A stretch of DNA of 64,000 nt from Roseomonas alba (GCF_019430885.1 NZ_JAHYBZ010000014.1:39184-103183); one strand, 5' to 3'. Positions 14,080-21,896 are shown, counted from the first letter of the stretch. Program-made: numbers and translations. The notes: generated by a model from the sequence alone, not told the origin.

Positions 14080-15975
14080 ATGGCGCATGGAGAGGATCGG
14101 GCGCGACCCGCGCCGGGGGTTTCCCGGCGGCACGGGGGCGGCGTGATGCTGGGGGTCGTTTTCGCCGTGGCGGTGGGACTTTGCGGGGTCGCGCCGGCCG
14201 TGGCGCAATCGCCCCCCGCCGCGGCGGCGCAGGCCGCGCCGGCGGATGAGGAGCGGCTGACGCAGGCGCAGCTCGAGCAGGTGTTCGCGCCGGTCGCGCT
14301 GTATCCGGACGACCTGCTGATGCAGGTGCTGATCGCAGCGACCTATCCGCTGGAGATCGTGCAGGCGCATCGCTGGCTCGGCCAGGACGACCATGCGGCG
14401 CTGCGCGGTGACGCGCTGGTGCAGGCGCTGAACGGGCAGTCCTGGGACCCATCGGTGAAGTCGCTGGTGCCCTTCCCGGATGTGCTGGGGCTGATGAACG
14501 AGCAGCTCGACTGGACGCAGCAGATGGGCGACGCGGTGCTGGCGCAGCAGGATGACGTGATGAACGCGATCCAGGTGCTGCGCGGGCGGGCGCAGGCCAA
14601 TGGATCGTTGCAGACGGGGCCGCAGCAGACGGTGACCGTGACGCAGAATGTGACCGTCGCGCCCGCGCAGGGTGCGGCGGTGCAGCCGCCAGCGCAGACC
14701 ATCGCCATCGCGCCGACGGATCCGGGTCAGGTCTATGTGCCGGCCTATGACCCGTCGGTCGTCTATGGGAGTTGGCCCTATCCCGAGAACCCGCCCTACT
14801 ACTATCCGCCCCCGATCGGCTGGGGGGTCGGCAATGCCATCCTGACCGGGATGGCCTTCGCCGGCAGCGTCGCGGTGGTGGATTCGCTGTGGGGTTGGGC
14901 GCGGCCCGGCTGGGGCCGCGGAGATGTCGATATCGACGTCAATCGCTTCAACAGCATCAACGTGAACCGCGACCGCATCACCAATAATCGCTGGCAGCAT
15001 GACGTCACGCATCGGCATGGCGTGAACTACGGCAGCGATCGCGTGCGGGACCGCGTGGGGGGGCGTCGGCCCGGGGGCGGCGGCGTCGATCGCGCCGCGG
15101 CGCGAGAGCAGTTCCGCGGCCGCCTGCAACAGGCGAATACCGATCATCCGAACCTCGGCGACCGGCTGCCTGGGCGCGATGGGGCCAATCGGCCCAATCT
15201 CGGCGGGGGTGGCGGAAGGCCGGATGGCAGCCGCCCGAACATCGCCGACCGCCTGCCGGACCGCGATGGGGCCAATCGGCCCAATCTCGGCGGGGGTGGC
15301 GGAAGGCCGGATGGCAGCCGCCCGAACATCGCCGACCGCCTGCCGGACCGCGATGGCGCCAATCGGCCCAATCTCGGCGGGGGTGGCGGAAGGCCGGATG
15401 GCAGCCGCCCGAACATCGCCGACCGCCTGCCGGACCGCGATGGCGCCAATCGGCCCAATCTCGGTGGGAGTGGCGGAAGGCCGGATGGCAACCGCCCGAA
15501 CATCGCCGACCGCCTGCCGAACCGCGATGGCGCCAATCGGCCCAATCTGGGCGGAGGCGGTGGAAGGCCGGATGGCAACCGCCCGAACATCGCCGACCGC
15601 CTGCCGAACCGCGATGGCGCCAATCGGCCCAATCTGGGCGGGGGCGGTAGAAGGCCGGAGGGCCAACGTCCCAGCCTGGGCGGCAATCGGGGCCAAGGTG
15701 GCGCCCGGCCGGTGGCGAACCGCCCCGCCGTGCAGCATCGACCGAGCGGGCGTCCGCAGACGCGCCCGGCGGCCACTCGGCAGGCGCCGCAGGGTCTGCG
15801 CGGCGTGGGCCAGGGCGGCCATGAACGGGCGGCCGCCTCGCGCGGCAGGGCGAGCCGCCAGGGGCAGCCGGCCGCCCGCGCGCGAGCGCAGCAACGGCAG
15901 ACCGCACAGCGCCCGCATGGCGGTGGAGGCGGCGGCCGCGCGGCACGCGGCGGCGGCGGACGGCGGCATCGGTGA
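14080..15975 (+). CDS. DUF3300 protein with 87-bp tandem repeats
   Basis: Exported envelope protein of 631 residues; function unknown. The ATG at 14,080 follows AGAGGT. A hydrophobic export segment lies at about residues 22-44, ending AVAQ. The DUF3300 domain spans about residues 57-310 (LTQAQLEQVFAPVALYPDDL, LIAATYPLEIVQAHRW, VYVPAYDPSVVYGSWPYP). From about residue 367 a 29-residue unit (DRDGANRPNLGGGGGRP plus DGSRPNIADRLP) repeats about six times at exactly 87-bp period (15,178, 15,265, 15,352, 15,439, 15,526, 15,613). A disordered Arg/Gln/Gly-rich tail follows. The DUF2950 gene starts 12 bases later, a pairing seen widely. The upstream start region overlaps no other gene. Confidence 0.88.
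   Translation: MAHGEDRARPAPGVSRRHGGGVMLGVVFAVAVGLCGVAPAVAQSPPAAAAQAAPADEERLTQAQLEQVFAPVALYPDDLLMQVLIAATYPLEIVQAHRWLGQDDHAALRGDALVQALNGQSWDPSVKSLVPFPDVLGLMNEQLDWTQQMGDAVLAQQDDVMNAIQVLRGRAQANGSLQTGPQQTVTVTQNVTVAPAQGAAVQPPAQTIAIAPTDPGQVYVPAYDPSVVYGSWPYPENPPYYYPPPIGWGVGNAILTGMAFAGSVAVVDSLWGWARPGWGRGDVDIDVNRFNSINVNRDRITNNRWQHDVTHRHGVNYGSDRVRDRVGGRRPGGGGVDRAAAREQFRGRLQQANTDHPNLGDRLPGRDGANRPNLGGGGGRPDGSRPNIADRLPDRDGANRPNLGGGGGRPDGSRPNIADRLPDRDGANRPNLGGGGGRPDGSRPNIADRLPDRDGANRPNLGGSGGRPDGNRPNIADRLPNRDGANRPNLGGGGGRPDGNRPNIADRLPNRDGANRPNLGGGGRRPEGQRPSLGGNRGQGGARPVANRPAVQHRPSGRPQTRPAATRQAPQGLRGVGQGGHERAAASRGRASRQGQPAARARAQQRQTAQRPHGGGGGGRAARGGGGRRHR
15178..15665 (+). repeat. 87-bp in-frame tandem repeat
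   Basis: Six near-identical 87-bp units (the last incomplete) begin at 15,178, 15,265, 15,352, 15,439, 15,526 and 15,613. The period is a multiple of three, so each encodes a 29-residue Asn/Gly/Arg/Pro-rich unit. Copies differ by a few bases (for example GGGGCC versus GGCGCC), pointing to expansion by slippage or unequal crossing-over. Copy number is likely to vary between strains. Confidence 0.92.
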
Positions 15976-15986
15976 GGAGACGACGG

Positions 15987-16976
15987 ATGGACACCACACG
16001 CCACCTGGCCCTGATCCTCGCCGGCCTGCTGGCCGCCGCGCCTGCGGCCGCACAGACGCAGCCCCCGCCGGCGGCCTCGCCGGAACCGGCCGCGGCGCCG
16101 GAGCGGCCGCCGGCATCGCGGCCCGTGCCGCCACGCGCCTTCCGGTCTCCGCAGGATGGTTTCGCGGCGCTGATCGCGGCGATGCGGGCGCATGATGAGC
16201 GCGCCCTGCTCGGCATCCTCGGCACGGTGGGGCGGCGGTTGGTCCGCTCCGGCGACCGCGTGGCCGATCGCACGGCGCGCGACGCCGTCGTCGCCGCCTA
16301 TGACGTGAAGAACGAGATCCTCCAGCCCAGCGCGGACGAAGCCCTGCTGCAGGTGGGGGAGGACGACTGGCCGATGCCGCTGCCCATGGTCCGGCGCGGC
16401 CAAGTGTGGCGCTTCGATTCCGCCGCCGCGACGCAAGAGATCGTGGACCGCAGGATCGGGCGCAACGAACTCGACGCCATCGAGACGCTGCGCGCCATGG
16501 CCGATGCGCAGGATGAATTTGCGCGCACGGTCGGGCGGCAAGGCGGGCTGCGCGCCTATGCGCAACGCTTCTTCTCGACGCCCGGGCATCACGACGGGCT
16601 GTACTGGCCCTCGGCGGAAGGCGAGCCGGAGAGCCCGCTCGGCCCGCTCGCCGCCGCGGCGAGCGCGGGCGGCTATGGCCGTTCGCAGCGCGGCGACCGG
16701 CCCGAGCCCTATCACGGCTATGTCTACCGGATCCTGGACCGCCAGGGGCCGGCAGCACCCGGCGGGGCGATGGAATACGTGGTGAACGGCCGGATGATCG
16801 GCGGCTTCGCCATCATCGCCTCACCCGCACGATACGGGTCCACCGGCATCAAGACCTTCATGATCAGCCATGACGGCGTGGTGTGGGAGCAGGACCTCGG
16901 CCCCGACACGGAGCGCGAGGCCGCGAGCATCGAGGCCTTCGATCCCGACACGGACTGGCAGCGCGTGACGGAGTGA
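15987..16976 (+). CDS. DUF2950 family exported protein
   Basis: Predicted periplasmic protein of 329 residues, function unknown. The start at 15,987 has a strong GAGGAG site. A signal peptide (MDTTRHLALILAGLLAAAPA, then AAQ) is followed by a Pro/Ala linker. The DUF2950 core begins at about residue 45 (RAFRSPQDGFAALIAAMRAHDERALLGILG). The C-terminal half has family features: the HGYVYRILDRQGPAAPGG segment and the ending FMISHDGVVWEQDLGPDT. It lies 11 bases after the DUF3300 gene, so the two are co-translated; adjacency is conserved in other Proteobacteria and implies a shared envelope task. Confidence 0.9.
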   Translation: MDTTRHLALILAGLLAAAPAAAQTQPPPAASPEPAAAPERPPASRPVPPRAFRSPQDGFAALIAAMRAHDERALLGILGTVGRRLVRSGDRVADRTARDAVVAAYDVKNEILQPSADEALLQVGEDDWPMPLPMVRRGQVWRFDSAAATQEIVDRRIGRNELDAIETLRAMADAQDEFARTVGRQGGLRAYAQRFFSTPGHHDGLYWPSAEGEPESPLGPLAAAASAGGYGRSQRGDRPEPYHGYVYRILDRQGPAAPGGAMEYVVNGRMIGGFAIIASPARYGSTGIKTFMISHDGVVWEQDLGPDTEREAASIEAFDPDTDWQRVTE

Positions 16977-17059
16977 GGGGCGCTGGGATGGAGAGGCCAT
17001 GCCTCTCTCCAGACCTCGCGAAAACCCGGCAGGCCCGCTTGCTTCCGTGGGCGGTAACC

Positions 17060-17494
17060 GGAGGGGCCCCGCCCCTCCGGACCACCCCGCCAGGGGCTTG
17101 GAGCCCCTGGACCGCAGACTATTGGTGCGGGGCGGGCAGGCCACGCCGCTTCCCTCGAAGTGCCTTGCGGGCGCAAGAGCCGGGTTCGGCGTGCATTCGG
17201 CCAACCGCGCGCAGCGCCAAGCGGTGGCGGCAAATGCCTGTTGGCCTCTGCTGGGGCCGGGTTGGAGAGGAAGGCGTCTCATGCTCCCCAGCGGGAGCAG
17301 GCCAGCCATCAGGAAGGCGTTTGGAATCCTCGACGTGGTGCGGTGCGCGACTGCCGGCACGAGTGCCATGCCCCGCTCTTGCGCACGAAAGGCGTTCGGC
17401 GGGGGCGTTCCGTCTGCCGTGCCCAGCGCCGGAAGATGGCGGTCCAGGATGCCCAGCATCCTGGCGGGGTGGCTTGGAGGGGCGGCGCCCCTCC
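17060..17494. repeat. family A element 1 (435 bp, two inverted ends)
   Basis: Fills most of the 724-base gene-free gap 16,977-17,700. Each end is a pair of hairpins: GGAGGGG..CCCCTCC outside (17,060-17,078 and 17,476-17,494), then CCACCCCGCCAGG followed by a CCTGGACCGC-ended hairpin inside. The right end is the reverse complement of the left over about 50 bases. Deeper inside, GCGCAAGAGC and GCTCTTGCGC repeat the inversion, so the whole is a large imperfect palindrome. No open reading frame of note. The remaining bases (17,495-17,700) are the msrQ upstream region. Confidence 0.7.
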
Positions 17495-17700
17495 ATTTGC
17501 GCCAGCAGAAGTATCGGGAAGGCCTTCGGGGATCGTCACCTGATGCCGGGCAAGGATGATCCGACGGCAAGATGACCGGTACGCTGTGCGCGACGCGCGT
17601 GGACGGCCGGGCCGGGGCGTCGCCGCGGTTCGGCATGGGGCGTGGCTAACCAAGCGCCGGTCCCGAACGTATATCCGGGGGAACCACCCAAGGACCCCGC

Positions 17701-18540
17701 ATGCCCTGGCGCGACCGCAGCGGCGCCTTCAGCCCGCTCAAGGCCCTCACCTTCGCCCTGCTCTTCGTCCCGGCCGTTCTGCTCGCCTGGGACGCCTGGC
17801 AGGACAATCTGTTCCCCAAGCCGTGGTCGGAGGCGACGCATCGGGCCGGGCTGTGGGCCATCCGATTCCTGCTGATCTCGCTGGCCGTGACGCCGGCGCG
17901 GCAGATCCTGCGCCAAGCGAAGATCGCGGAGTTGCGGCGGATGATCGGCGTGGCGGCCTTCGCCTATGTCGCGCTGCACCTGTTCCTCTACATCGGGGAT
18001 GAACGCTTCAACTGGTGGAAGGTCGGCTCCGAGATTGTGCTGCGCTTCTACCTGACCATCGGCTTCGTCGCGCTGCTGGGGCTGGGGGCGCTGGCGGCGA
18101 CCTCGACGGATGGGATGCTGAAGCGGATGGGCGGGCGGGCCTGGCGGCGGCTGCACTGGTTCGTGCATCCCATCACGGTGCTGGCGCTGTGGCATTTCAC
18201 CCTGCAATCCAAGGCAGATGTCACGGAGCCGATGCTGATGGCCGGCCTCTATGCCTGGCTGGTCGGGTATCGGCTAATCGCGCCGGAGGGCAGCGCACCC
18301 GGGGTGTTGGCGCTGCTGGGGCTGGCGGTCGGTGCGGCACTGGCCGGCGCGGGGATCGAGTTCGCCTGGTATGCGCTGGGAACGGGCATCAATCCGTGGC
18401 TGGTGCTGCAGGCGAATCTCGATGTCAGCTTCGGGCCGCGGCCGGCGGTCTGGGTGGGGATCGTGGGGCTTGGGGTGGCGGCGTTGCGGTTGGTGCCGAT
18501 GCCGAAGCGGCGGCGGGCGGTCAGGCGCGCTCCGGCGTAG
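17701..18540 (+). CDS. msrQ: heme-binding membrane subunit MsrQ (YedZ-like)
   Basis: Integral membrane b-type cytochrome that passes electrons to periplasmic methionine sulfoxide reductase MsrP. 279 residues with about six to eight hydrophobic helices. It carries the ferric-reductase-like core with candidate heme histidines in YVALHLFLYIGDERFNWWK (about residue 91) and WRRLHWFVHPITVLALWHF (about residues 152-164). No msrP is adjacent, although the two are commonly one operon. It could also be a general ferric-reductase-like protein, but the DERFNWWKV and LHWFVHP motifs favour MsrQ. The 3' end overlaps the convergent LysR gene by 20 bases. Confidence 0.85.
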   Translation: MPWRDRSGAFSPLKALTFALLFVPAVLLAWDAWQDNLFPKPWSEATHRAGLWAIRFLLISLAVTPARQILRQAKIAELRRMIGVAAFAYVALHLFLYIGDERFNWWKVGSEIVLRFYLTIGFVALLGLGALAATSTDGMLKRMGGRAWRRLHWFVHPITVLALWHFTLQSKADVTEPMLMAGLYAWLVGYRLIAPEGSAPGVLALLGLAVGAALAGAGIEFAWYALGTGINPWLVLQANLDVSFGPRPAVWVGIVGLGVAALRLVPMPKRRRAVRRAPA

Positions 18541-19414
18541 GGTTCGTCGCGGCCAGGATCCAGGCGCGGAAGGCGGCAAAGGCCGGCTCGGCGGCGCGGC
18601 CCGGGCGGTAGATCAGGTGCCAGGCGCCGCCCTTGGGGATCGAGATCGTGAAGGGCGCGACCAGCCGGCCGGCGGCCAGGTCGTCATCCACATAGGGGCG
18701 GATGCCCATGGCGATACCGACGCCATCGGCCGCGGCCTGCTGGGCCTGGCCGTAGAAGTCGAAGACCGGGCCGGCGGCGCGAAGCCCGGGATGGCCTGCG
18801 GCGGAGGCCCAGCGCGGCCAGTCGTCTGGCGCATGGGCGACGCGCAGCAGGGTCCCGGGCAGCAGGTCCGCCGGGCCGCGCAGGCGGGCGGCCATGGCGG
18901 GGGTGCAGACGGGCAGGAGGTCGGCGGCGATGAGGGGCTCGGCCGTCAGGCCGGGCCAGTCGCCGGGGCCGAGGCGGATGCCGCAGCTCCAGCCCTCGGC
19001 GAAGGGCGCGGCAGCACCGCCGGTGGCGATGCGGACCTCGATGCCCGGGTGGGCCCGCGTGAAGTCGGCCAAGCGCGGGATCAGCCAACGGACAGCGAAG
19101 CTGGGGCCGGCGCCGACTGTCAGGACCTGGGCGGCGGTGGTTGCGGTGATCTCGGCGGTCAGGCGGGCCAGGCGGTCGAGCAGCGGGGTGAGGCCGGCGC
19201 GGAAGGCCTCGCCGGCCGGGGTCGGGGTCAGGCGGTTGGCATGGCGGTCGAACAGGGCGACGCCAAGGCGCTGTTCGAGCAGGCGGACCAGGCGGCTGAT
19301 CGCGGCGGGAGTGACATTCAGTTCGGCTGCCGCTGAGGCGAATCCGCCGGTGCGAGCCGCAGCCTCGAAGGCTCGGACACCGTTCAGGGGCGGCAGGCGG
19401 CGCGGTTCGAGCAT
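18521..19414 (-). CDS. LysR-family regulator (GcvA-like)
   Basis: DNA-binding transcription factor of 297 residues. Helix-turn-helix at about residues 10-65 (LNGVRAFEAAARTGGFASAA, VTPAAISRLVRLLEQRLG, ALFDRHANRLTPTPAG), in the style of the GcvA subgroup. The co-inducer domain occupies about residues 95-290. It is divergent from the TauE/SafE exporter at 19,498, with 83 bases between the starts, and LysR proteins commonly control such a divergent neighbour. The inducer is unknown. Confidence 0.92.
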   Translation of the reverse strand: MLEPRRLPPLNGVRAFEAAARTGGFASAAAELNVTPAAISRLVRLLEQRLGVALFDRHANRLTPTPAGEAFRAGLTPLLDRLARLTAEITATTAAQVLTVGAGPSFAVRWLIPRLADFTRAHPGIEVRIATGGAAAPFAEGWSCGIRLGPGDWPGLTAEPLIAADLLPVCTPAMAARLRGPADLLPGTLLRVAHAPDDWPRWASAAGHPGLRAAGPVFDFYGQAQQAAADGVGIAMGIRPYVDDDLAAGRLVAPFTISIPKGGAWHLIYRPGRAAEPAFAAFRAWILAATNPTPERA

Positions 19415-19497
19415 CAGGAAATGTCAGCCTCAGGCTCAGCTAACGCTGTTTGTGAAGGGGGCGCAACGGGCGCAGAAGGGGCGGCAAGCCGAGAGAG

Positions 19498-20247
19498 ATG
19501 CCGATGACGCCCGCGCTGACCGCGATGCTGCTGCTGACCATGGTCGGGACCTCCTTGCTGTCGGGCGTGTTCGGCATGGCGGGCGGGCTGGTGCTGGTAG
19601 GCGTGCTGCTCGTGCTGATGCCGGTGCAGGACGCGATGGCGCTGCATGCGGTCACCCAGATCTCCTCGAACGGGTGGCGGGCGGTGTTGTGGTGGCGGCA
19701 TATCCGGCCCATGCCGGTGGTGGCGCATGCGGTGGGCTGCGTGCTGGCGTTGGGGGCCTGGTCGCTGGTGCTGCTGGTGCCGCAGCGCGGGGTGGCGCTG
19801 CTGCTGCTGGGACTGAGCCCGTTCATCGCGCAGGCGCTGCCGCCACGCATCCGGCCCAACCCGGAGAAGCCGCTGCATGGCATGATCGTCGGTGCGGTCT
19901 CGATGACGCTGATGGTGCTGACGGGCGTGTCGGGGCCGCTGCTGGACCGGCATTTCCTGGGTGGGCGGCTGGACCGGCGCGAGATCGTGGCGACCAAGGC
20001 CGCCTGCCAGGCAATCGGGCATAGCCTGAAGCTGGTCTATTTCGGCGCGCTGGTGGTGGATGCGGGGCGCGTCGATCCGTGGCTCGGGGCGATGGCCGTG
20101 CTGGCATCCATGACCGGGACCATGCTGGCCAAGCGGGTGCTGGAGGCGATGACCGATGCGTCCTACCGGCTCTGGGCCGGTCGCATCGTGACGGTATTGG
20201 GCGTGTTCTACATCGGCCAGGGAGGCTGGCTGCTGCTGACCGAATGA
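19498..20247 (+). CDS. TauE/SafE-family membrane exporter
   Basis: Permease of 249 residues with about seven to eight hydrophobic segments and the glycine-rich family start (SLLSGVFGMAGGLVLVGVLL), followed by ALHAVTQISSNGWRA. The second half repeats the fold (LTGVSGPLLDRHFL, ATKAACQAIGHSLKLVYFG). The family exports small anionic sulfur or carbon compounds such as sulfite or sulfoacetate; the substrate here cannot be read from sequence. The ATG at 19,498 has a GAGAGAG stretch directly upstream. Divergent LysR gene at 19,414 is the likely regulator. Confidence 0.87.
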   Translation: MPMTPALTAMLLLTMVGTSLLSGVFGMAGGLVLVGVLLVLMPVQDAMALHAVTQISSNGWRAVLWWRHIRPMPVVAHAVGCVLALGAWSLVLLVPQRGVALLLLGLSPFIAQALPPRIRPNPEKPLHGMIVGAVSMTLMVLTGVSGPLLDRHFLGGRLDRREIVATKAACQAIGHSLKLVYFGALVVDAGRVDPWLGAMAVLASMTGTMLAKRVLEAMTDASYRLWAGRIVTVLGVFYIGQGGWLLLTE

Positions 20248-20258
20248 GGGAGGTGGAG

Positions 20259-20474
20259 ATGTCGGAAGTTCTGCGACCCCTGATGCTGGATCTGGTCGCC
20301 TTCGTGGCCGAGAGGCCGCGCCCCTATGCCGAGGTGCTGGATGCCTGGCGCACGAGCTGCCCGCGCCTGACGGTGTGGGAGGATTGCGTCGATGCCGGCC
20401 TGGTGGTGCTGCGCGATGGCATGGTGGAGATGACGTCGGCGGGGCGGGCGGCGCTCGCCGCGCGCCCGCGCTGA
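20259..20474 (+). CDS. small winged-helix-like conserved protein
   Basis: 71 residues starting MSEVLRPLMLDLVAFVAERP. The pattern of helix, helix, then a short strand pair (GLVVLRDGMVEMTSAGRAAL) resembles a truncated winged-helix/MarR-like fold, but the function is unknown. An excellent ribosome-binding site (GGGAGGTGGAG) precedes the ATG at 20,259. It begins 11 bases after the exporter stop codon, so it is probably co-transcribed with it. Confidence 0.7.
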   Translation: MSEVLRPLMLDLVAFVAERPRPYAEVLDAWRTSCPRLTVWEDCVDAGLVVLRDGMVEMTSAGRAALAARPR

Positions 20475-20540
20475 ATCCTGGATCGCCCACCGCGGGGCAG
20501 CCTATGCTGCGCTGAGAACGGGATACGGGACCGCCGGGGC

Positions 20541-20915
20541 TTGGGCACCGATGACAGGCGCCGACGGCGCTTCGAAGGACCGCATCGTGGCCGGCGCGGC
20601 CGCTTCCAGCTTCAATGGTTTCGCAGCGATCCTGGCGCGTCGCGCGGCCAGGCGCTGCGCTTCCTGCTGCAATTCATGCTGGCGTCTGCGGCGCTCGCCG
20701 TCGCCGTGCTGGCCTTCTTTCCGCTCGCCTGGGAGCGTCAGGCCAATCCCTGTGCCGCGGTCGAGGCCTTGGTCTGGCGCCGGACCACCGGCGCGATGCA
20801 GGTACGCAATGGCGCGCGGTCGGCCCATGGTCCGGAACGCGTCGCGTCCATCGTCCCGGACGGGCCGCTGCCGCAGCCAATCCGGTGCGCCATCGCCTAT
20901 TGGCGGCGGATCTGA
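20541..20915 (+). CDS. possible small membrane protein, start uncertain
   Basis: The C-terminal 80 residues look real: one membrane helix (FLLQFMLASAALAVAVLAFFP) then WERQANPCAAVEALVWRRTTGA and a C-terminal AIAYWRRI. The N-terminal part is doubtful. In this frame the only far-upstream start is the TTG at 20,541, and the next is an ATG at 20,676 without a ribosome-binding site. The neighbouring frame, from the ATG at 20,551, reads like a protein start (MTGADGASKDRIVAGAAASS) and would join this frame by one shift near 20,650. The gene ends 17 bases from the convergent nusG stop, with a hairpin across its stop codon. Confidence 0.4.
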   Translation: MGTDDRRRRRFEGPHRGRRGRFQLQWFRSDPGASRGQALRFLLQFMLASAALAVAVLAFFPLAWERQANPCAAVEALVWRRTTGAMQVRNGARSAHGPERVASIVPDGPLPQPIRCAIAYWRRI

Positions 20916-20923
20916 CCGCCGCC
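20902..20923. terminator. hairpin between convergent small gene and nusG
   Basis: Perfect 8-bp stem GGCGGCGG/CCGCCGCC with a 6-base loop, spanning the stop codon of the plus-strand gene and lying 10 bases past the nusG stop. No T run on either side. Possible bidirectional transcription end. Confidence 0.3.
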
Positions 20924-20932
20924 GGGCGATGA

Positions 20933-21469
20933 CTACAGCTTCTCGACCTGCCCGTATTCGAGGTCGACCGGCGTGGAGCGGCCGAAGATCGAGACCGAGA
21001 CCTTCACGCGGCCCTTCTCCTCGTCGACTTCCTCGACCACGCCGTTGAACGACGTGAAGGGCCCGTCGGCGACGCGGACCTGCTCGCCCACCTCGAAGAC
21101 CACGGCGGGCTTGCGGGGCTTTTCCACGCCTTCCTGGACCTGCTTCAGCAGGCGCTCGGCCTCGCTGGCCGGGACGGGCTGGGGCTTGTTGCGGGCGCCG
21201 AGGAAGCCGGTGACCTTGGGCGTGTCCTTCACCAGGTGCCACGCGTCGTCGGTCATTTCCATCTTCACCAGCACGTAGCCGGGGAAGAACTTGCGGTCGG
21301 TGTCGACCTTCTGGCCGCGGCGGACCTCGGTGATCTGCTCGGTGGGGACGAGCACCTCATCGAACTTGTCGGCGAGGCCCTTCTGGGCGGCCTGCTGCTG
21401 GATCTGCTCGGCGATCTTCTTCTCGAAGCCCGAGTAGACATGAACGACGTACCACTTCTTGTCGGCCAC
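20933..21469 (-). CDS. nusG: transcription termination/antitermination factor NusG
   Basis: Processivity factor that binds RNA polymerase and links it to Rho or the ribosome. 178 residues, GTG start at 21,469 behind AGGGAGGAC. The NGN domain is at about residues 1-115 (KKWYVVHVYSGFEKKIAEQI; RKFFPGYVLVKMEM; GFLGARNKPQPV), and the KOW domain at the C-terminus has VGEQVRVADGPFTSFNGVVE. It follows secE by 14 bases. In most bacteria rplK follows directly; here 11 kb of unrelated plus-strand genes intervene. Confidence 0.98.
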   Translation of the reverse strand: MADKKWYVVHVYSGFEKKIAEQIQQQAAQKGLADKFDEVLVPTEQITEVRRGQKVDTDRKFFPGYVLVKMEMTDDAWHLVKDTPKVTGFLGARNKPQPVPASEAERLLKQVQEGVEKPRKPAVVFEVGEQVRVADGPFTSFNGVVEEVDEEKGRVKVSVSIFGRSTPVDLEYGQVEKL

Positions 21470-21483
21470 GGCGCCGTCCTCCC

Positions 21484-21678
21484 TCAGCCGATCTTGAACA
21501 CGAAGCGCATGATCAGCTGGATGAGCTGATCGACCACCAGGAAGAACACAGCCGCAAGCGCCGACATCGCCAGCACCAGGCCGGTGGTGACGAGCGTTTC
21601 CTTGCGCGAGGGCCAGGTGACCCTGGAAACCTCCTGCCGGACATCCCGGACAAACTGCGCCGGATCAAGCTTGGCCAA
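21484..21678 (-). CDS. secE: preprotein translocase subunit SecE
   Basis: Small membrane subunit of the SecYEG channel. The TTG at 21,678, with AGGA eight bases upstream, gives 64 residues (LAKLDPAQFVRDVRQEVSRV), the usual alphaproteobacterial single-helix form. The amphipathic helix ends in the conserved VTWPSRKETLVTT, and one transmembrane helix follows (LVLAMSALAAVFFLVVDQL). Upstream in-frame codons run into the tRNA-Trp gene and are not coding. Between tRNA-Trp and nusG, as usual. Confidence 0.96.
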   Translation of the reverse strand: MAKLDPAQFVRDVRQEVSRVTWPSRKETLVTTGLVLAMSALAAVFFLVVDQLIQLIMRFVFKIG

Positions 21679-21762
21679 GACTGAGTCCTCAAGGATGGGT
21701 GGCGAAGCGCGGCCCTCACAGGCCGCTCTCCGCCGCGACGGGTCTGCCGACGCGGTGCGCGG

Positions 21763-21839
21763 TGGCAGGGGCGGAGGGTCTCGAACCCCCAACCTCCGGT
21801 TTTGGAGACCGGCGCTCTAGCCAATTGAGCTACGCCCCT
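21763..21839 (-). tRNA. tRNA-Trp (CCA)
   Basis: 77 bases including an encoded 3' CCA. The acceptor stem AGGGGCG pairs with CGCCCCT, with discriminator G. The anticodon loop CTCCAAA gives anticodon CCA for tryptophan. D arm TAGCTCAATTGG and T arm GGTTCGAGACC are normal. It is placed directly before secE, as in many bacteria. Confidence 0.98.
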
Positions 21840-21867
21840 CGACGCGCTCACGCGGCGGAGGGGCCGG

Positions 21868-21896
21868 TCTATAATTCAGCCCCGCGCCCCTGTCGA
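21868..21896 (-). promoter_or_regulatory. sigma70-type promoter for tRNA-Trp-secE-nusG
   Basis: On the minus strand a -35 hexamer TCGACA (21,891-21,896) and a -10 hexamer TATAGA (21,868-21,873) lie exactly 17 bases apart. The expected start is near 21,861, about 20 bases before the tRNA. This is one of the best promoter matches in the window. Confidence 0.7.

Noticed and set aside
15178..15665. CRISPR-like repeat
   Set aside because: The 87-bp period is in frame within one protein and there are no unique spacers.
13492..16758. 1088-codon minus-strand frame across the sulfatase, DUF3300 and DUF2950 genes
   Set aside because: It spans three well-supported plus-strand genes and shows only low-complexity Ala/Arg/Pro sequence.
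17060..17494. Insertion sequence with its own transposase
   Set aside because: Inverted ends exist, but no transposase-like frame is inside this or any other family A copy.
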